Below, in pieces: positions 1-8,927 of a DNA stretch of 64,000 nt (position 1 is its first letter; each line of letters starts with the position of its first letter). This DNA is from Shewanella khirikhana (GTDB lineage Bacteria; Pseudomonadota; Gammaproteobacteria; Enterobacterales; Shewanellaceae): NCBI RefSeq assembly GCF_003957745.1, contig NZ_CP020373.1, forward strand, positions 1,860,001-1,924,000, given 5' to 3'. A model generated the notes under the pieces. The model saw only the letters and a program-made list of their open reading frames with translations. It ran no database searches and was not told the origin of the DNA. A program made the translations under genes and the position numbers.

Positions 1-182
1 GTCTGTCCTACGGCCGCATGGTGATGATGGCACTACCCTACACTATCGTGCTGTCGATTGTCGGTATTCTGACTATCGAAATGGGGCTTTTGGAGCAGAT
101 GACCCAGTACTTCTACGATGTGAACCTGATTAACCACCACAGCGTGGCAGAGGCTGCCGGTAAAGCATTGGGTGGACATTAA
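1..182 (+). CDS. nhaB: Na+/H+ antiporter NhaB, C-terminal end (partial)
   Basis: The window opens inside a reading frame (first full codon at 3) that gives 59 residues and stops with TAA at 180-182. The visible part holds one hydrophobic segment (MVMMALPYTIVLSIVGILT) followed by a short polar tail ending in GKALGGH, as expected for the last membrane helix of the inner-membrane sodium/proton antiporter NhaB. The nhaB-dsbB order seen here is also that of E. coli and Shewanella, which supports the name. Only the 3' end is present, so the identification rests on this fragment and on context. Confidence 0.75.
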   Translation, partial: LSYGRMVMMALPYTIVLSIVGILTIEMGLLEQMTQYFYDVNLINHHSVAEAAGKALGGH

Positions 183-227
183 TTCCTTCGATTGACTGAA
201 CTTCTTTGCTTAAGTAAAGTCAGAAAT

Positions 228-256
228 AGCCCGCACCTCAGTGTGCGGGCTTTTTT
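228..256 (+). terminator. Rho-independent terminator after nhaB
   Basis: An 8-bp perfect stem (GCCCGCAC/GTGCGGGC) with a 6-base loop is followed by six T. It lies 45 bases after the nhaB stop and 27 bases before the dsbB start, so it separates the two genes. Confidence 0.85.
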
Positions 257-283
257 ATGGAATGCCATTTTCACGGAGACCCT

Positions 284-793
284 ATGTCCAGCCTGATTTC
301 TTTCGCCCACAATCGCTTATCCTGGGCGATATTGGCCCTGAGCGCCCTGTCGTTGGAGTTGGCGGCACTGTATTTTCAGTACGGAATGAAGCTCGATCCC
401 TGCGTTATGTGTATCTACCAGCGCCTTGCAGTGTTTGGTTTACTCGGCGCTGGGGTGCTTGGCCTTATTGCCCCGGCAAGCCGTATTATGCGTCTACTGG
501 GTGGGCTGCTCTGGGGCATCAGCAGTATCTGGGGCCTTAAGCTCGCCCTGGAACTGGTGGATATGCAAAATAACCCCAACCCCTTCTCAACCTGCTCGTT
601 CCTGCCAGAATTTCCAAGCTGGATGCCACTGCACGAATGGCTACCGGATGTGTTTATGCCCACCGGCATGTGCACCGATATCCCCTGGCAGTTTGCCGGT
701 GTCACCATGGGCGAGTGGATGATTGTGGCCTTCAGTATCTACCTGCTGGCACTGCTGGTGTTTCTGGTACCTATCTTTAAGAAGTCCGCCTGA
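284..793 (+). CDS. dsbB: Disulfide bond formation protein DsbB
   Basis: This inner-membrane quinone reductase reoxidises periplasmic DsbA and passes the electrons to ubiquinone or menaquinone. The 169-residue product has four hydrophobic segments (about 15-33, 46-64, 70-90, 143-163) and two periplasmic cysteine pairs. The first pair is C40/C43 in the CVMC motif and the second is C104 and C130, the same spacing as in E. coli DsbB. An in-frame ATG at 257 would add nine residues, but the ATG at 284 is preferred because GGAG lies just upstream and its product aligns with the family start. The gene is monocistronic, bounded by terminators on both sides. Confidence 0.95.
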   Translation: MSSLISFAHNRLSWAILALSALSLELAALYFQYGMKLDPCVMCIYQRLAVFGLLGAGVLGLIAPASRIMRLLGGLLWGISSIWGLKLALELVDMQNNPNPFSTCSFLPEFPSWMPLHEWLPDVFMPTGMCTDIPWQFAGVTMGEWMIVAFSIYLLALLVFLVPIFKKSA

Positions 794-837
794 TGCTTGC
801 TATCAAGGCTGATTGCCAGGCACTGACCGCATAAACG

Positions 838-863
838 AAAAAACGCCCTGATGGGCGTTTTTT
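838..863 (+). terminator. Terminator after dsbB
   Basis: The hairpin AACGCCC-TGAT-GGGCGTT is flanked by A-rich and T-rich tracts, so it could act in both directions. It ends dsbB on the plus strand and lies just past the ycgN stop on the minus strand. Confidence 0.8.
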
Positions 864-973
864 GTTGGCTTGGCAAAGGCTTACTCTGACTTTCGAAGAA
901 GGGCTGTAATCACAGTAAGACCGCGAATAGCCGTTATGCGCAGCGGCGTCAGCTGCACTCAGTCAATGCTCTC

Positions 974-1417
974 TCAGTCGATATCTTTCAGCGGCCACAG
1001 CACTATATGATCTTCCATGTCCCTGACCTTGGTTTCACATACGACCTTGCCCTTCACCGACATACCAGCGGCGTGCATGGCCTCTTTACTGCCGGTGAGA
1101 AGCGGATGCCAGGAGGGTAAATCGCGGCCCTGATACAGGCGAATATAGGCGCAGCTATCGGGCAGCCAACTGAGGCTGGCAATATTGTCCACTGTAATGG
1201 CGGCGCAGCCCGGTACAAAGGTAAACCTTTCCGTATAATGGCGGCAATGGCAGGCGTCTCTGTCCAGCAGTTTACAGGCCGCATTGGTGTAATAAAGCTC
1301 ATCGGTTTCATCGTCGATAAGCTTATTCAAGCAGCACTTGCCGCAGCCGTCACACAGGGATTCCCACTCCTCGGTGGTCATTTCATCGAGGCGTTTTTGT
1401 TTCCAGAACTCAGTCAC
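974..1417 (-). CDS. ycgN: YcgN family cysteine cluster protein (UPF0260)
   Basis: This 147-residue cytoplasmic protein belongs to the YcgN/YkgJ group of small proteins thought to bind zinc or iron through clustered cysteines. The signature CDGCGKCC is at about residues 22-29, with further cysteines in DACHC and at VPGC. The block WHPLLTGS is shared with E. coli YcgN. The start codon is GTG, with only a weak AGG close upstream, so the exact start is uncertain by a few residues. Its biochemical role is unknown. Its neighbours (lytic transglycosylase, ycgL, min genes) follow the usual Shewanella order. Confidence 0.85.
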   Translation of the reverse strand: MTEFWKQKRLDEMTTEEWESLCDGCGKCCLNKLIDDETDELYYTNAACKLLDRDACHCRHYTERFTFVPGCAAITVDNIASLSWLPDSCAYIRLYQGRDLPSWHPLLTGSKEAMHAAGMSVKGKVVCETKVRDMEDHIVLWPLKDID

Positions 1418-1456
1418 AACCTATACCAATCACACTGCAAAGGGCGGGAGTATACC

Positions 1457-2458
1457 CTATTCTCCCAGTTGAAACTTGATGCGATCCGACAGATGCACAA
1501 GCGCAAGCGCAAAATAGTCGCTGTCCCGCCAACGCTTGATTGCAAGATAGTTGTCGTACACCAGGTATACCCGCCCCTTGGGGCCATCGGGCATTACCAT
1601 GGTGACCAACATATCGCTGCGGGCCGGTAAATCAGTGCCATCGAAGCGCCGAACGCCCAGCGCCTGCCAATCGGCAAAGCCTTTCTTGACCCCACTGGAT
1701 GCGAGCGTCACATCGAAATCGGCAGGGATTTTCACCTGGCGGCCCCAGGTTTCGTCGGCGCGCCAGCCGGACTCCTTCATAAAAGAAGCGATAGAGGCGA
1801 ATACGTCGGCAGGATTGGTCCAGATATCCGCTTTGCCATCATCGTCACCGTCTTTGGCATAGGCCAGGAAGCCTGCTGGCAGCAACTTGGGTTGCCCCAT
1901 ACGGCCATCTGGGGTCGCCAAAAGCTGCTCAAGCTGCCAGCTGCTGCTGTCGAGGATATTCAAGGCGGCAAAAAACTGTTCACGATAGAAGGCTTCACGT
2001 ACCCCACGGTAGGCTTTTGACGCCGTCACCGACAGTACAGGATATGCGCCTGACTCACGACCATAGCGCGACTCAAGCCCCCACAGCGCCACGATAAACC
2101 GCGGCTGCACGCCGTAGGCGTCGCCGATCCGCGTCAAGGTCTCGCTGTGGCCCTGGTACTGAAACTTGGCCTCATCGACCAGGGTATCAGTCAGCACACT
2201 TGGCAGGTACTTATCGAGACTGCCGGCACTTTCAGGTGTCGCTTCATCGTCGCCGTTTTGGCTTTTGGCCAAACGGAACTCTTTCACTTTGGGGAATACC
2301 GCGGAAATGGTTTCCGGGCGAATGTCATGTCTTTCAAGGGCTTCTTTACGAAGCCCTTCGAGGTAGTCAGCAAAGCTGCCACTGTGACTATCTTCGGCAA
2401 GTGCCACGCCGGACAACAGTGCCAAAGCAGACAGGGAAGTACAGAGTAATGACTTCAC
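1457..2458 (-). CDS. Lytic murein transglycosylase (MltB-like, soluble)
   Basis: This enzyme would cleave peptidoglycan glycan strands in the periplasm, leaving 1,6-anhydro-muramic ends. The 333-residue product begins with a signal peptide (about residues 1-21, ending ALA|ED) that lacks a lipobox cysteine, so it should be soluble rather than membrane-anchored like MltB itself. The catalytic motif ALWGLESRYG has the expected glutamate at residue 129. The C-terminal half fits the transglycosylase SLT_2 domain, including a DGDDDGKADIW segment. The GTG start is supported by a strong AGGAGG eleven bases upstream. It sits between ycgN and ycgL on the same strand. Confidence 0.88.
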   Translation of the reverse strand: MKSLLCTSLSALALLSGVALAEDSHSGSFADYLEGLRKEALERHDIRPETISAVFPKVKEFRLAKSQNGDDEATPESAGSLDKYLPSVLTDTLVDEAKFQYQGHSETLTRIGDAYGVQPRFIVALWGLESRYGRESGAYPVLSVTASKAYRGVREAFYREQFFAALNILDSSSWQLEQLLATPDGRMGQPKLLPAGFLAYAKDGDDDGKADIWTNPADVFASIASFMKESGWRADETWGRQVKIPADFDVTLASSGVKKGFADWQALGVRRFDGTDLPARSDMLVTMVMPDGPKGRVYLVYDNYLAIKRWRDSDYFALALVHLSDRIKFQLGE

Positions 2459-2496
2459 AGTAACGAACGCCTCCTAACGAATCGGTCAGTCCTTTA

Positions 2497-2775
2497 TCAA
2501 TCCTCTATGCCTAAACTGCGGCGGTGTTCGGTCAATAAGTTCTCTTTTGGGGGCGGAATTTGCAAGTAGTAACCCTTTTGTTCGAGTTCGGCGCGTACCT
2601 TGCTGATGTCCGCTATCCCCAGTTTGTCTTTTTTATCCAGCGGTAACAACATTACCAATTTAGGTTGCCCGAACATCTGCATCAGCGGCTCAGGCACCTG
2701 GCTGAAATCCTCTCGTTTGGGGACAAACAGAAAGGTTTCTTCCTTTCGGCTGCTCTTATAAACGGCACATATCAT
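2497..2775 (-). CDS. ycgL: YcgL domain protein
   Basis: This small conserved gammaproteobacterial protein has no established biochemical function. The 92-residue product opens with MICAVYKSSRKEET, which matches the start of the conserved YcgL fold (E. coli MFCVIYRSS). It also carries the conserved blocks FGQP, MLLPLD and GYYLQIPPP. A frame open further upstream (to 2802) would add nine residues not found in the family core, so the internal ATG is chosen. It is divergent from minCDE, with 122 bases between the two start codons. Confidence 0.88.
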   Translation of the reverse strand: MICAVYKSSRKEETFLFVPKREDFSQVPEPLMQMFGQPKLVMLLPLDKKDKLGIADISKVRAELEQKGYYLQIPPPKENLLTEHRRSLGIED

Positions 2776-2897
2776 AAGTGTGTCAATTTCCGAAAATATC
2801 AAACTTGCCAGTCATTGGGGCACACTATAACATGGGCTCTTTAGAAAAAAATGTAGATCAGCGCGAGACTGATTAATTTCTGGAGTATTATACGGCG

Positions 2898-3581
2898 ATG
2901 CCAAAAGCAAGCCTTGAATTAAAGGGATCTTCTTTCACGCTTTCTGTTTTGCATATTAACAGCGCAAATTTGGACAGCCTTGCCGGTGAACTGGACCGTA
3001 AACTCGCCCAGGCCCCGCAATTTTTCATTGGCGCGCCCCTGGTGCTTAACCTGGGTGCGATTGACGACGGTGAAATGGATTTAGCCGCGCTGAAACAACT
3101 TCTTGTATCGCGCCAGCTGGTAATAGTAGGCGTGACTTCCGCTTCAAAAGCCCTTGCCGAGCAAGCCAAATCCTTGGGGCTGGCTATCGTCAAGGCTGGC
3201 AAAACCGCCAACGGTCAGACTTCCCCTGCCGCCCCTTCAGAGCCCAAAACCACCCGGATCGTGAGACAAAACGTACGTTCCGGTCAGCAGATCTACGTCA
3301 AAAACGGCGATCTGGTGGTGATTGGCGCCGTGGGAAATGGCGCAGAAGTGATTGCCGATGGCAGCATACATATTTATGGGGCACTCAGGGGCAAAGCCAT
3401 GGCTGGAGCCAACGGCGCCAAGGATGCCGTTATCCTGGCCAAATCCCTTGAACCCGAACTGATTTCCATCGCGGGTCAATACTGGCTGACAGAGAATTTA
3501 CAAAAGCACGGTGTGACTGCGAAAAGCGGCTGTGTGCGCCTCGAAGGCGACTCACTAACAGTAGAATCACTGCCATTGTGA
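2898..3581 (+). CDS. minC: Septum site-determining protein MinC
   Basis: MinC inhibits FtsZ polymerisation and so blocks septum formation away from midcell. It is recruited to the membrane by MinD. The 227-residue product has the two expected parts: an N-terminal FtsZ-antagonist domain (about 1-105) and a C-terminal beta-helix domain (about 120-227). The latter contains GQQIYVKNGDLVVIG and the MinD-binding GxRGKAMAGA-like stretch IYGALRGKAMAGANG. A TGGAG motif lies about 12 bases before the ATG. It is the first gene of minCDE, 29 bases before minD. Confidence 0.96.
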   Translation: MPKASLELKGSSFTLSVLHINSANLDSLAGELDRKLAQAPQFFIGAPLVLNLGAIDDGEMDLAALKQLLVSRQLVIVGVTSASKALAEQAKSLGLAIVKAGKTANGQTSPAAPSEPKTTRIVRQNVRSGQQIYVKNGDLVVIGAVGNGAEVIADGSIHIYGALRGKAMAGANGAKDAVILAKSLEPELISIAGQYWLTENLQKHGVTAKSGCVRLEGDSLTVESLPL

Positions 3582-3610
3582 TGGGGCAGAATTAAAGGAC
3601 AGAAATAAAC

Positions 3611-4420
3611 ATGGCACAGATTATTGTTGTCACTTCAGGAAAAGGTGGTGTAGGCAAAACCACCTCCAGCGCAGCCATCGCCACCGGCCTGGCCCTGCGC
3701 GGCCATAAAACCGTAGTTATCGACTTCGATATCGGTCTGCGTAACCTCGACCTTATCATGGGCTGCGAGCGCCGCGTGGTGTATGACTTCGTCAACGTGA
3801 TTAACGGCGAAGCCAATTTGAATCAAGCGCTTATCAAAGACAAACGCAGCGAAAAGCTGTATGTGCTGCCCGCCTCGCAAACCCGCGACAAGGACGCTCT
3901 CACCCGCGAAGGTGTGGGCAAGGTGCTGGACGATTTATCAAAAGACTTTGAATTTATCGTCTGTGACTCCCCTGCCGGTATCGAAACCGGTGCCCTGATG
4001 GCGCTTTACTTTGCCGACGTGGCCATTGTAACCACCAACCCGGAAGTGAGTTCGGTACGCGATTCAGACCGGATTTTGGGTATTTTGCAGAGCAAGTCTC
4101 GCCGCGCCGAGCAAAATCTTGAGCCCATCAAGGAATACCTGCTGCTGACCCGCTACTCCCCAAGCCGGGTGAAAAATGGCGAAATGCTGAGTGTGGCTGA
4201 CGTGGAAGAAATCCTCGCCATCAAGTTGCTGGGTGTTATCCCTGAATCTCAGGCAGTACTGCGCGCATCCAACTCAGGTGTGCCTGTGATTATCGATCAG
4301 GAAAGTGATGCCGGTCAGGCATACAGCGACACGGTCGGGCGTCTGCTCGGTGAAGAACTTCCCCTTCGCTTCGTAACCGAAGAGAAGAAGGGCCTGTTGA
4401 AAAGGATCTTTGGTAGCTGA
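3611..4420 (+). CDS. minD: Septum site-determining ATPase MinD
   Basis: This ParA/MinD-type ATPase binds the membrane when ATP-bound, recruits MinC, and is released when MinE triggers hydrolysis, producing pole-to-pole oscillation. The 269-residue product has the deviant Walker A KGGVGKTT (residues 11-18), the DSPAGIE Walker B region (about 120-126), and a C-terminal amphipathic membrane-targeting helix (KKGLLKRIFGS). Length equals the E. coli protein within one residue. minE follows after two bases, so the two are translationally linked. Confidence 0.98.
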   Translation: MAQIIVVTSGKGGVGKTTSSAAIATGLALRGHKTVVIDFDIGLRNLDLIMGCERRVVYDFVNVINGEANLNQALIKDKRSEKLYVLPASQTRDKDALTREGVGKVLDDLSKDFEFIVCDSPAGIETGALMALYFADVAIVTTNPEVSSVRDSDRILGILQSKSRRAEQNLEPIKEYLLLTRYSPSRVKNGEMLSVADVEEILAIKLLGVIPESQAVLRASNSGVPVIIDQESDAGQAYSDTVGRLLGEELPLRFVTEEKKGLLKRIFGS

Positions 4421-4422
4421 TT

Positions 4423-4680
4423 ATGTCTTTACTCGATTACTTCAGAAGCAGCAAGAAAGCCAATTCGGCCTCCATGGCCAAGGAACGCTTGCAAATCATC
4501 GTGGCCCATCAACGGGGTGAGCGCGACGCGCCGGATTATTTCCCGCAAATGAAGCAGGAAATCATCGAGGTGATCCGCAAATACGTGCACATTTCCGAAG
4601 AGCAGGTGTCGGTGCAGCTTGAGCAAAACGACGATAACCTGTCGGTGCTCGAGCTGAACGTAACGCTGCCGGAGCGCTGA
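4423..4680 (+). CDS. minE: Cell division topological specificity factor MinE
   Basis: MinE stimulates the MinD ATPase and confines MinCD inhibition to the poles. The 85-residue product has the N-terminal membrane-binding and anti-MinCD helix (MSLLDYFRSSKK, AKERLQIIVAHQR) and the C-terminal dimerisation domain ending NVTLPER. It is the last gene of the min operon and is followed by a terminator. Confidence 0.97.
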   Translation: MSLLDYFRSSKKANSASMAKERLQIIVAHQRGERDAPDYFPQMKQEIIEVIRKYVHISEEQVSVQLEQNDDNLSVLELNVTLPER

Positions 4681-4777
4681 TAAGCCCATGCCTCCTTGCC
4701 GGGCTCCAGCGCCGGCAAGCGGTTAATGGCGCGACACAGACGCAAGCACGATGTAAAAGCCACGATGCAAAAACGAC

Positions 4778-4806
4778 AAAAAAGCCGCCCTCAGGCGGCT
4801 TTTTAT
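4778..4806 (+). terminator. Terminator after minCDE
   Basis: The stem AAAGCCGCC/GGCGGCTTT with a short CTCA loop is flanked by A and T runs. It separates the plus-strand min operon from the convergent rnd gene and may serve both strands. Confidence 0.85.
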
Positions 4807-4841
4807 TATTTACGGCATCTATAACGCTGCCAGGGCGCAGG

Positions 4842-5969
4842 TTACATCGCAAGCTCGGCGTCGGTTAACGCGGCCAGACAGTCCTTTGCCAGCGCGCCGC
4901 GCCAGCCTTGCAGCAGCAACGGCAGCTGCGCGTCCGCTTGCGCCTGCCAGCGATACTCCAGGTATTCGTGAATATGTCGCTTGGAGCAGAAAAGTTCCGC
5001 CGGTAAGCCTTCACGCTCACACACCTCGGTCAGCACCGCCTTGATGGCCTTGAACGCCTGCTTGTAACCTGGCTTCAATGCCAGCACATCGATTGGCTCT
5101 GGCAAATGGGTCAGATCGGCGCGCTGCAACACCTTCAGCAGCTCTTTGCCGTGAATACGTTTTTCATGCTCAGACAAGTCATTGATTTTCAGCAAATCGC
5201 TTAATGATTTAGGCTGCTTTTTTGCCAAAGCGATAAGGGCGTGATCTTTAATCACAAAGCCAAGGGCAAGATCCCTGTCCAGCGCCCGCTCCAGGCGCCA
5301 GGCCGCCAGCACCTTAAGATACGCCAGCTGCTTAGGGGTTAACTGAAACGCGTTTTTCACCTTAAGAAAAGCTGTTTCCGCCGATGGACGCTCAAGCCGA
5401 CCTTCGGTCAGTCTGGCGCCCTCTTCCAGCAACCAATCCATGCGTCCCAGCTCATTGAGCTTTTGCTCCAGCATGGGATAGAGCTGGTACAAAAAGAACA
5501 CGTCGTTGGCGGCATATTGCAACTGGGCATCGGTCAGCGGCCGTTTTATCCAGTCGGTACGTGACTCGCCTTTATCCAGGGTTTGCCCAAGGCATTCTTC
5601 CACCAGCTTGGCGTACCCCACACCGTGGCCAAGACCGCAAAGCGCCGCAGCAATCTGGCTGTCGAACAGCGGCGATGGTTGCACCTTGCCGTAGCGGGCA
5701 AACACTTCCAAATCTTCAGAGCAGGAATGCACCAATTTAAGAATGCCAGGCTCGGTCAGCAGTGACCAAAAGGGAGACAGATCCTGAATATCCAGCGGGT
5801 CAATCAAGGCCAGTGTCTTGCCATCGTACGCCTGAATAAGCCCTAATCTGGCATAGTAAGTCCGGGTGCGGACAAACTCGGTATCCAGCACCAGCACCGG
5901 GCTTTGACGATACTGCTCAACAAGTGCCCCCAGGGTTTCATCGTCCTTTACGTATTGAAACTCCAGCAA
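4842..5969 (-). CDS. rnd: Ribonuclease D
   Basis: This 3'-to-5' exoribonuclease of the DEDDy family trims tRNA and other stable RNA precursors. The product has the first exonuclease motif LDTEFVRT near the N-terminus, the motif with YAANDVFFLYQL, and an HRDC domain in the C-terminal half. A longer open frame reaches 6065, but it runs through the fadD stop and its terminator. The TTG at 5969 is preferred: AGAGGGGAGAG lies just upstream, and the resulting 375 residues equal the E. coli length. It lies directly downstream of fadD, as in E. coli. Confidence 0.93.
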   Translation of the reverse strand: MLEFQYVKDDETLGALVEQYRQSPVLVLDTEFVRTRTYYARLGLIQAYDGKTLALIDPLDIQDLSPFWSLLTEPGILKLVHSCSEDLEVFARYGKVQPSPLFDSQIAAALCGLGHGVGYAKLVEECLGQTLDKGESRTDWIKRPLTDAQLQYAANDVFFLYQLYPMLEQKLNELGRMDWLLEEGARLTEGRLERPSAETAFLKVKNAFQLTPKQLAYLKVLAAWRLERALDRDLALGFVIKDHALIALAKKQPKSLSDLLKINDLSEHEKRIHGKELLKVLQRADLTHLPEPIDVLALKPGYKQAFKAIKAVLTEVCEREGLPAELFCSKRHIHEYLEYRWQAQADAQLPLLLQGWRGALAKDCLAALTDAELAM

Positions 5970-6003
5970 ACTATCTCTCCCCTCTGAAAATAATCGACCA
6001 ATA

Positions 6004-6029
6004 AAAAACCGGCTTACGCCGGTTTTTCT
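6004..6029 (-). terminator. Terminator after fadD
   Basis: The stem AAACCGGC/GCCGGTTT with a TTAC-type loop begins two bases beyond the fadD stop and reads into a T run on the minus strand. It separates fadD from rnd, 35 bases before the TTG start of rnd. Confidence 0.8.
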
Positions 6030-6030
6030 A

Positions 6031-7707
6031 TCACGCCTTGTTGAGCTCTTCGTTTCGAAGCTCACGGCGCAATATTTTACCCACGTTGGTTTTAGGTAAC
6101 TCGTCCCTGAATTCTACCAGTTTGGGGATCTTATAGCCCGTTAAATGATGTTTACAGTGCTTGATAATATCGCCTTCGGTCAAAGATTTGTCTTTGGCGA
6201 CCACAAACACCTTCACCACTTCACCGCTGACTTCATTGGGCACGCCGATGGCAGCCACTTCCACCACCTTGGGATGCATGGCAATCACATCTTCCACCTC
6301 ATTGGGGAACACGTTAAAACCGGATACCAGGATCATGTCTTTCTTACGGTCGACAATGTAGAAGAAGCCCTGCTCGTCCATGTAACCTATGTCGCCTGTG
6401 GCAAGCCAGCCATTGGCATCTATCACCTTGGCGGTTTCTTCCGGGCGCTGCCAGTAGCCTTTCATCACCTGAGGACCACGGGCATAGAGTTCACCGGTCT
6501 CGCCCTGAGCCAACACCTTGCCATCATCGTCACGCACCTGCATCTCAGTCGAAGGCGCTGGGAAACCAATAGAACCGTTGTAACCTTCAAGGTTGTGCGG
6601 ACAGCAAGTCACCAGCGGCGATGCTTCGGTAAGACCATAACCTTCCAGCAGACGGGTTTTGGTGATGCTCTGCCACTTATCAGCTACCGCGCGCTGCACC
6701 GCCATGCCGCCACCGATGGAAAGCTTAAGGCGCGAAAAATCGAGCTGAGTGAATTCTTCGTTATTCACCAGCGCGTTAAACAGGGTGTTCACCCCGGTGA
6801 GCGCAGTAAAAGGATATTTTTTCAAATCGGCCACGAACGCCGGAATATCACGGGGGTTAGTGATAAGCAGGTTGTTGGCGCCCTTGTGCAGGAACAGCAG
6901 GCAGTTCACTGTCAGGGCAAAGATGTGATACAGCGGCAGCGCCGTCACCACAAACTCTTTGCCATCGGCCAGCAGCGGCGCATAGGCGCCATTGGCCTGC
7001 AGCACGTTGGCTGTCACATTGCCGTGGGTCAGCATGGCACCCTTGGATACCCCGGTGGTTCCACCGGTGTACTGCAAAAACGCGAGGTCGCTGTTGGTCA
7101 GCTCGGGTTTGACATATTGCAGACGGCGGCCTTTTTGCAGCGCCTTTCTGAAAGAAATGGCGTGGGGCAAATCGTATTTGGGCACCAGCTTCTTGATGTA
7201 CTTCACCACAAAGTTCACCAGAGTACGCTTGGGCGCACTCAGCAAGTCGCCAAGGCCGGTGATTATCACACTTTCCACCGGTGTTTCGTCGACCACTTCT
7301 TCCAGTGTGCGGGCAAAGTTAGACACAACAACGATGGTTTTGGCACCTGAGTCAATCAGTTGATGCTTGAGTTCCCGAGGGGTGTAAAGGGGATTGACGT
7401 TAACCACCACAAGCCCGGCACGCAGCACACCAAAGAGCGCAATGGGATATTGCAGCAGGTTTGGCATCATCAGCGCGACGCGATCGCCCTTTTTCAGGCC
7501 TAGCTCGTTTTGCAAATATGCGGCAAAGGCGCGGCTGCGCTCTTCGAGTTTGCGGTAGGTCAGCACGGCGCCCATATTGATAAAGGCGGGCTGATCAGCA
7601 TAGTCACGTACCGCCTGTTCAAACATGGCGACCAGACTGTCAAAACGGCCTGCATCTATGTCGGCAGGCACATCATGTGGCAAATGATTAATCCAAGGCT
7701 TGTCCAC
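6031..7707 (-). CDS. fadD: Long-chain-fatty-acid--CoA ligase FadD
   Basis: FadD activates exogenous long-chain fatty acids to acyl-CoA at the inner membrane, feeding beta-oxidation and phospholipid synthesis. The 558-residue product carries the AMP-binding signature YTGGTTGVSKGAML (about 212-225), the YGLTEASP motif, and the C-terminal TGDIG and FNVFPNEVE adenylation blocks. Length and the opening MDKPWINHLP match the FadD family. The start is GTG with AGGAG six bases upstream. The 166-base upstream gap contains an imperfect palindrome that could be a fatty-acid regulator site (listed separately). Confidence 0.95.
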   Translation of the reverse strand: MDKPWINHLPHDVPADIDAGRFDSLVAMFEQAVRDYADQPAFINMGAVLTYRKLEERSRAFAAYLQNELGLKKGDRVALMMPNLLQYPIALFGVLRAGLVVVNVNPLYTPRELKHQLIDSGAKTIVVVSNFARTLEEVVDETPVESVIITGLGDLLSAPKRTLVNFVVKYIKKLVPKYDLPHAISFRKALQKGRRLQYVKPELTNSDLAFLQYTGGTTGVSKGAMLTHGNVTANVLQANGAYAPLLADGKEFVVTALPLYHIFALTVNCLLFLHKGANNLLITNPRDIPAFVADLKKYPFTALTGVNTLFNALVNNEEFTQLDFSRLKLSIGGGMAVQRAVADKWQSITKTRLLEGYGLTEASPLVTCCPHNLEGYNGSIGFPAPSTEMQVRDDDGKVLAQGETGELYARGPQVMKGYWQRPEETAKVIDANGWLATGDIGYMDEQGFFYIVDRKKDMILVSGFNVFPNEVEDVIAMHPKVVEVAAIGVPNEVSGEVVKVFVVAKDKSLTEGDIIKHCKHHLTGYKIPKLVEFRDELPKTNVGKILRRELRNEELNKA

Positions 7708-7812
7708 AAAAATCTCCTAAAACCCCGAGGTAACGGTGAGGCTCGAATACGGCTGGAGAGATCACCGATACGGTTGTTTTAACTTGTTATTATTGAATCA
7801 CGCTCGAAATCA

Positions 7813-7826
7813 TACAAGCGTTTAAA
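7813..7826. promoter_or_regulatory. Candidate PsrA-like operator upstream of fadD
   Basis: The 14-mer TACAAGCGTTTAAA lies about 106 bases upstream of the fadD start. It resembles the palindrome TTCAAACGTTTGAA that I associate with PsrA control of fatty acid degradation in gammaproteobacteria (11 of 14 positions). The consensus is recalled rather than computed, so this is a weak call. Confidence 0.25.
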
Positions 7827-7873
7827 TTTTTGACAATCATCACACAAATGAGCAAAAAAGCCCAGCCTCTTTT

Positions 7874-8752
7874 TTACCCCTGCGCCTGGGATGCCAAAAA
7901 CGCGTTAATGGCCGCCGCGCACGCTTGTGGATGGGTCATGTGCAAATGATGGTCGCCCGTGAGCCGCACCTGAGTTAAGTTTTGATACAGCGGAGCACTA
8001 AGCTCAAACAAGGCTTTCAGCTGCTCATAGCCACTGTCACCCGTCAGCAGCAAACTCGGCAGCGCAAAGCCCCGGATAAAGGCTTCTCCGTGGGCAGGCG
8101 TAAGCCGCATGGGCGAATCAAACTTAAGTCGGGGGTCGGTTTTCGAGACCACACCGGCATCAGTAGCAGCAAAGTTGCGTCGCAGCAGCAGCTCACAGGC
8201 CACTTTATCAAGCCCGGTCAGGCGATGCCTTGCCTCAATCACAGTCTCGAAACTGGCATAAACCTTGGGGTTTGCAGAGCTGGTAGCCCACTGCCAGTGA
8301 CTGTCGAAACTGCGGGCAAGCCGTTCGCGGGTTTTACCCGGCCGCTCTGTTAAGGGTCCAAGGGCTTCAATCAGCACCAGCGCATCGGTCGCATCCGGGT
8401 AACTGGCAAGATATGCCGACGCCACTATGCCACCCAGAGAGTGGCCGATAATGGCCGTTGGCCGCAATCCCTCGCCTGCAAGGTGCATAAGCACCCCGTG
8501 CAAATCATAAAGATAGTCAATCCAGTGCAAAGGGTAACTACCCGGCCTGTGCTCAGAGTCACCGTGGCCCGGCCAATCAACGGCGAGTAGCCGGTAATTA
8601 GTTAACACCTCGGCGAGCGGCGCAAAGCTGGCGGCGTTATCGAGCCAGCCGTGCAGCGCCAGCAGCAAAGGCTTGTCGGCATCGCCGTACGCTGTTGCCG
8701 CAAGCCTGATATGGGGCAACGCGAGAGTTAGCTCATTTACGGCAATGGTCAT
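7874..8752 (-). CDS. Alpha/beta-fold hydrolase
   Basis: This is a predicted cytoplasmic serine hydrolase or esterase with unknown substrate. The 292-residue product has the oxyanion-hole region LHGWLDNAASF (about 33-43), the nucleophile elbow IGHSLGG (serine near residue 104), and a histidine-containing C-terminal segment GDHHLHMTHP. GGAG lies seven bases before the ATG. The LHGWLDN version of the HG motif is shared with proteins resembling the serine hydrolase-like group. It lies upstream of fadD on the same strand but 166 bases away, so co-transcription is uncertain. Confidence 0.8.
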   Translation of the reverse strand: MTIAVNELTLALPHIRLAATAYGDADKPLLLALHGWLDNAASFAPLAEVLTNYRLLAVDWPGHGDSEHRPGSYPLHWIDYLYDLHGVLMHLAGEGLRPTAIIGHSLGGIVASAYLASYPDATDALVLIEALGPLTERPGKTRERLARSFDSHWQWATSSANPKVYASFETVIEARHRLTGLDKVACELLLRRNFAATDAGVVSKTDPRLKFDSPMRLTPAHGEAFIRGFALPSLLLTGDSGYEQLKALFELSAPLYQNLTQVRLTGDHHLHMTHPQACAAAINAFLASQAQG

Positions 8753-8844
8753 GGCAAAACTCCTTGCAACTCCTGCAGTTCCAAACGTCTGCGGATGGGG
8801 GCGTTTTCTTATTGTCGTCTTATGGCAAACAGGTACCTCAGACA

Positions 8845-8871
8845 GAAAAACGCCGGCAATGAGGCCGGCAT
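8845..8871 (-). terminator. Terminator after the exported methyltransferase gene
   Basis: On the minus strand GCCGGC-CTCATT-GCCGGC is followed by GTTTTTCTG. It lies about 56 bases beyond the stop of the gene at 8928 and about 90 bases before the next start. Confidence 0.7.
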
Positions 8872-8927
8872 TATCCCACGCTTGCGGGGCGATTACCTGT
8901 TATTTATCCCGCAAAAACCGCCAAGAC

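Noticed and set aside
5970..6065. N-terminal extension of ribonuclease D
   Set aside because: It would run through the fadD stop codon and its terminator hairpin; the TTG at 5969 has a strong ribosome site and gives the family length.
6145..7350. Open frame of 401 codons on the plus strand
   Set aside because: It is antisense to fadD throughout; the fadD frame has family motifs and this frame has none.
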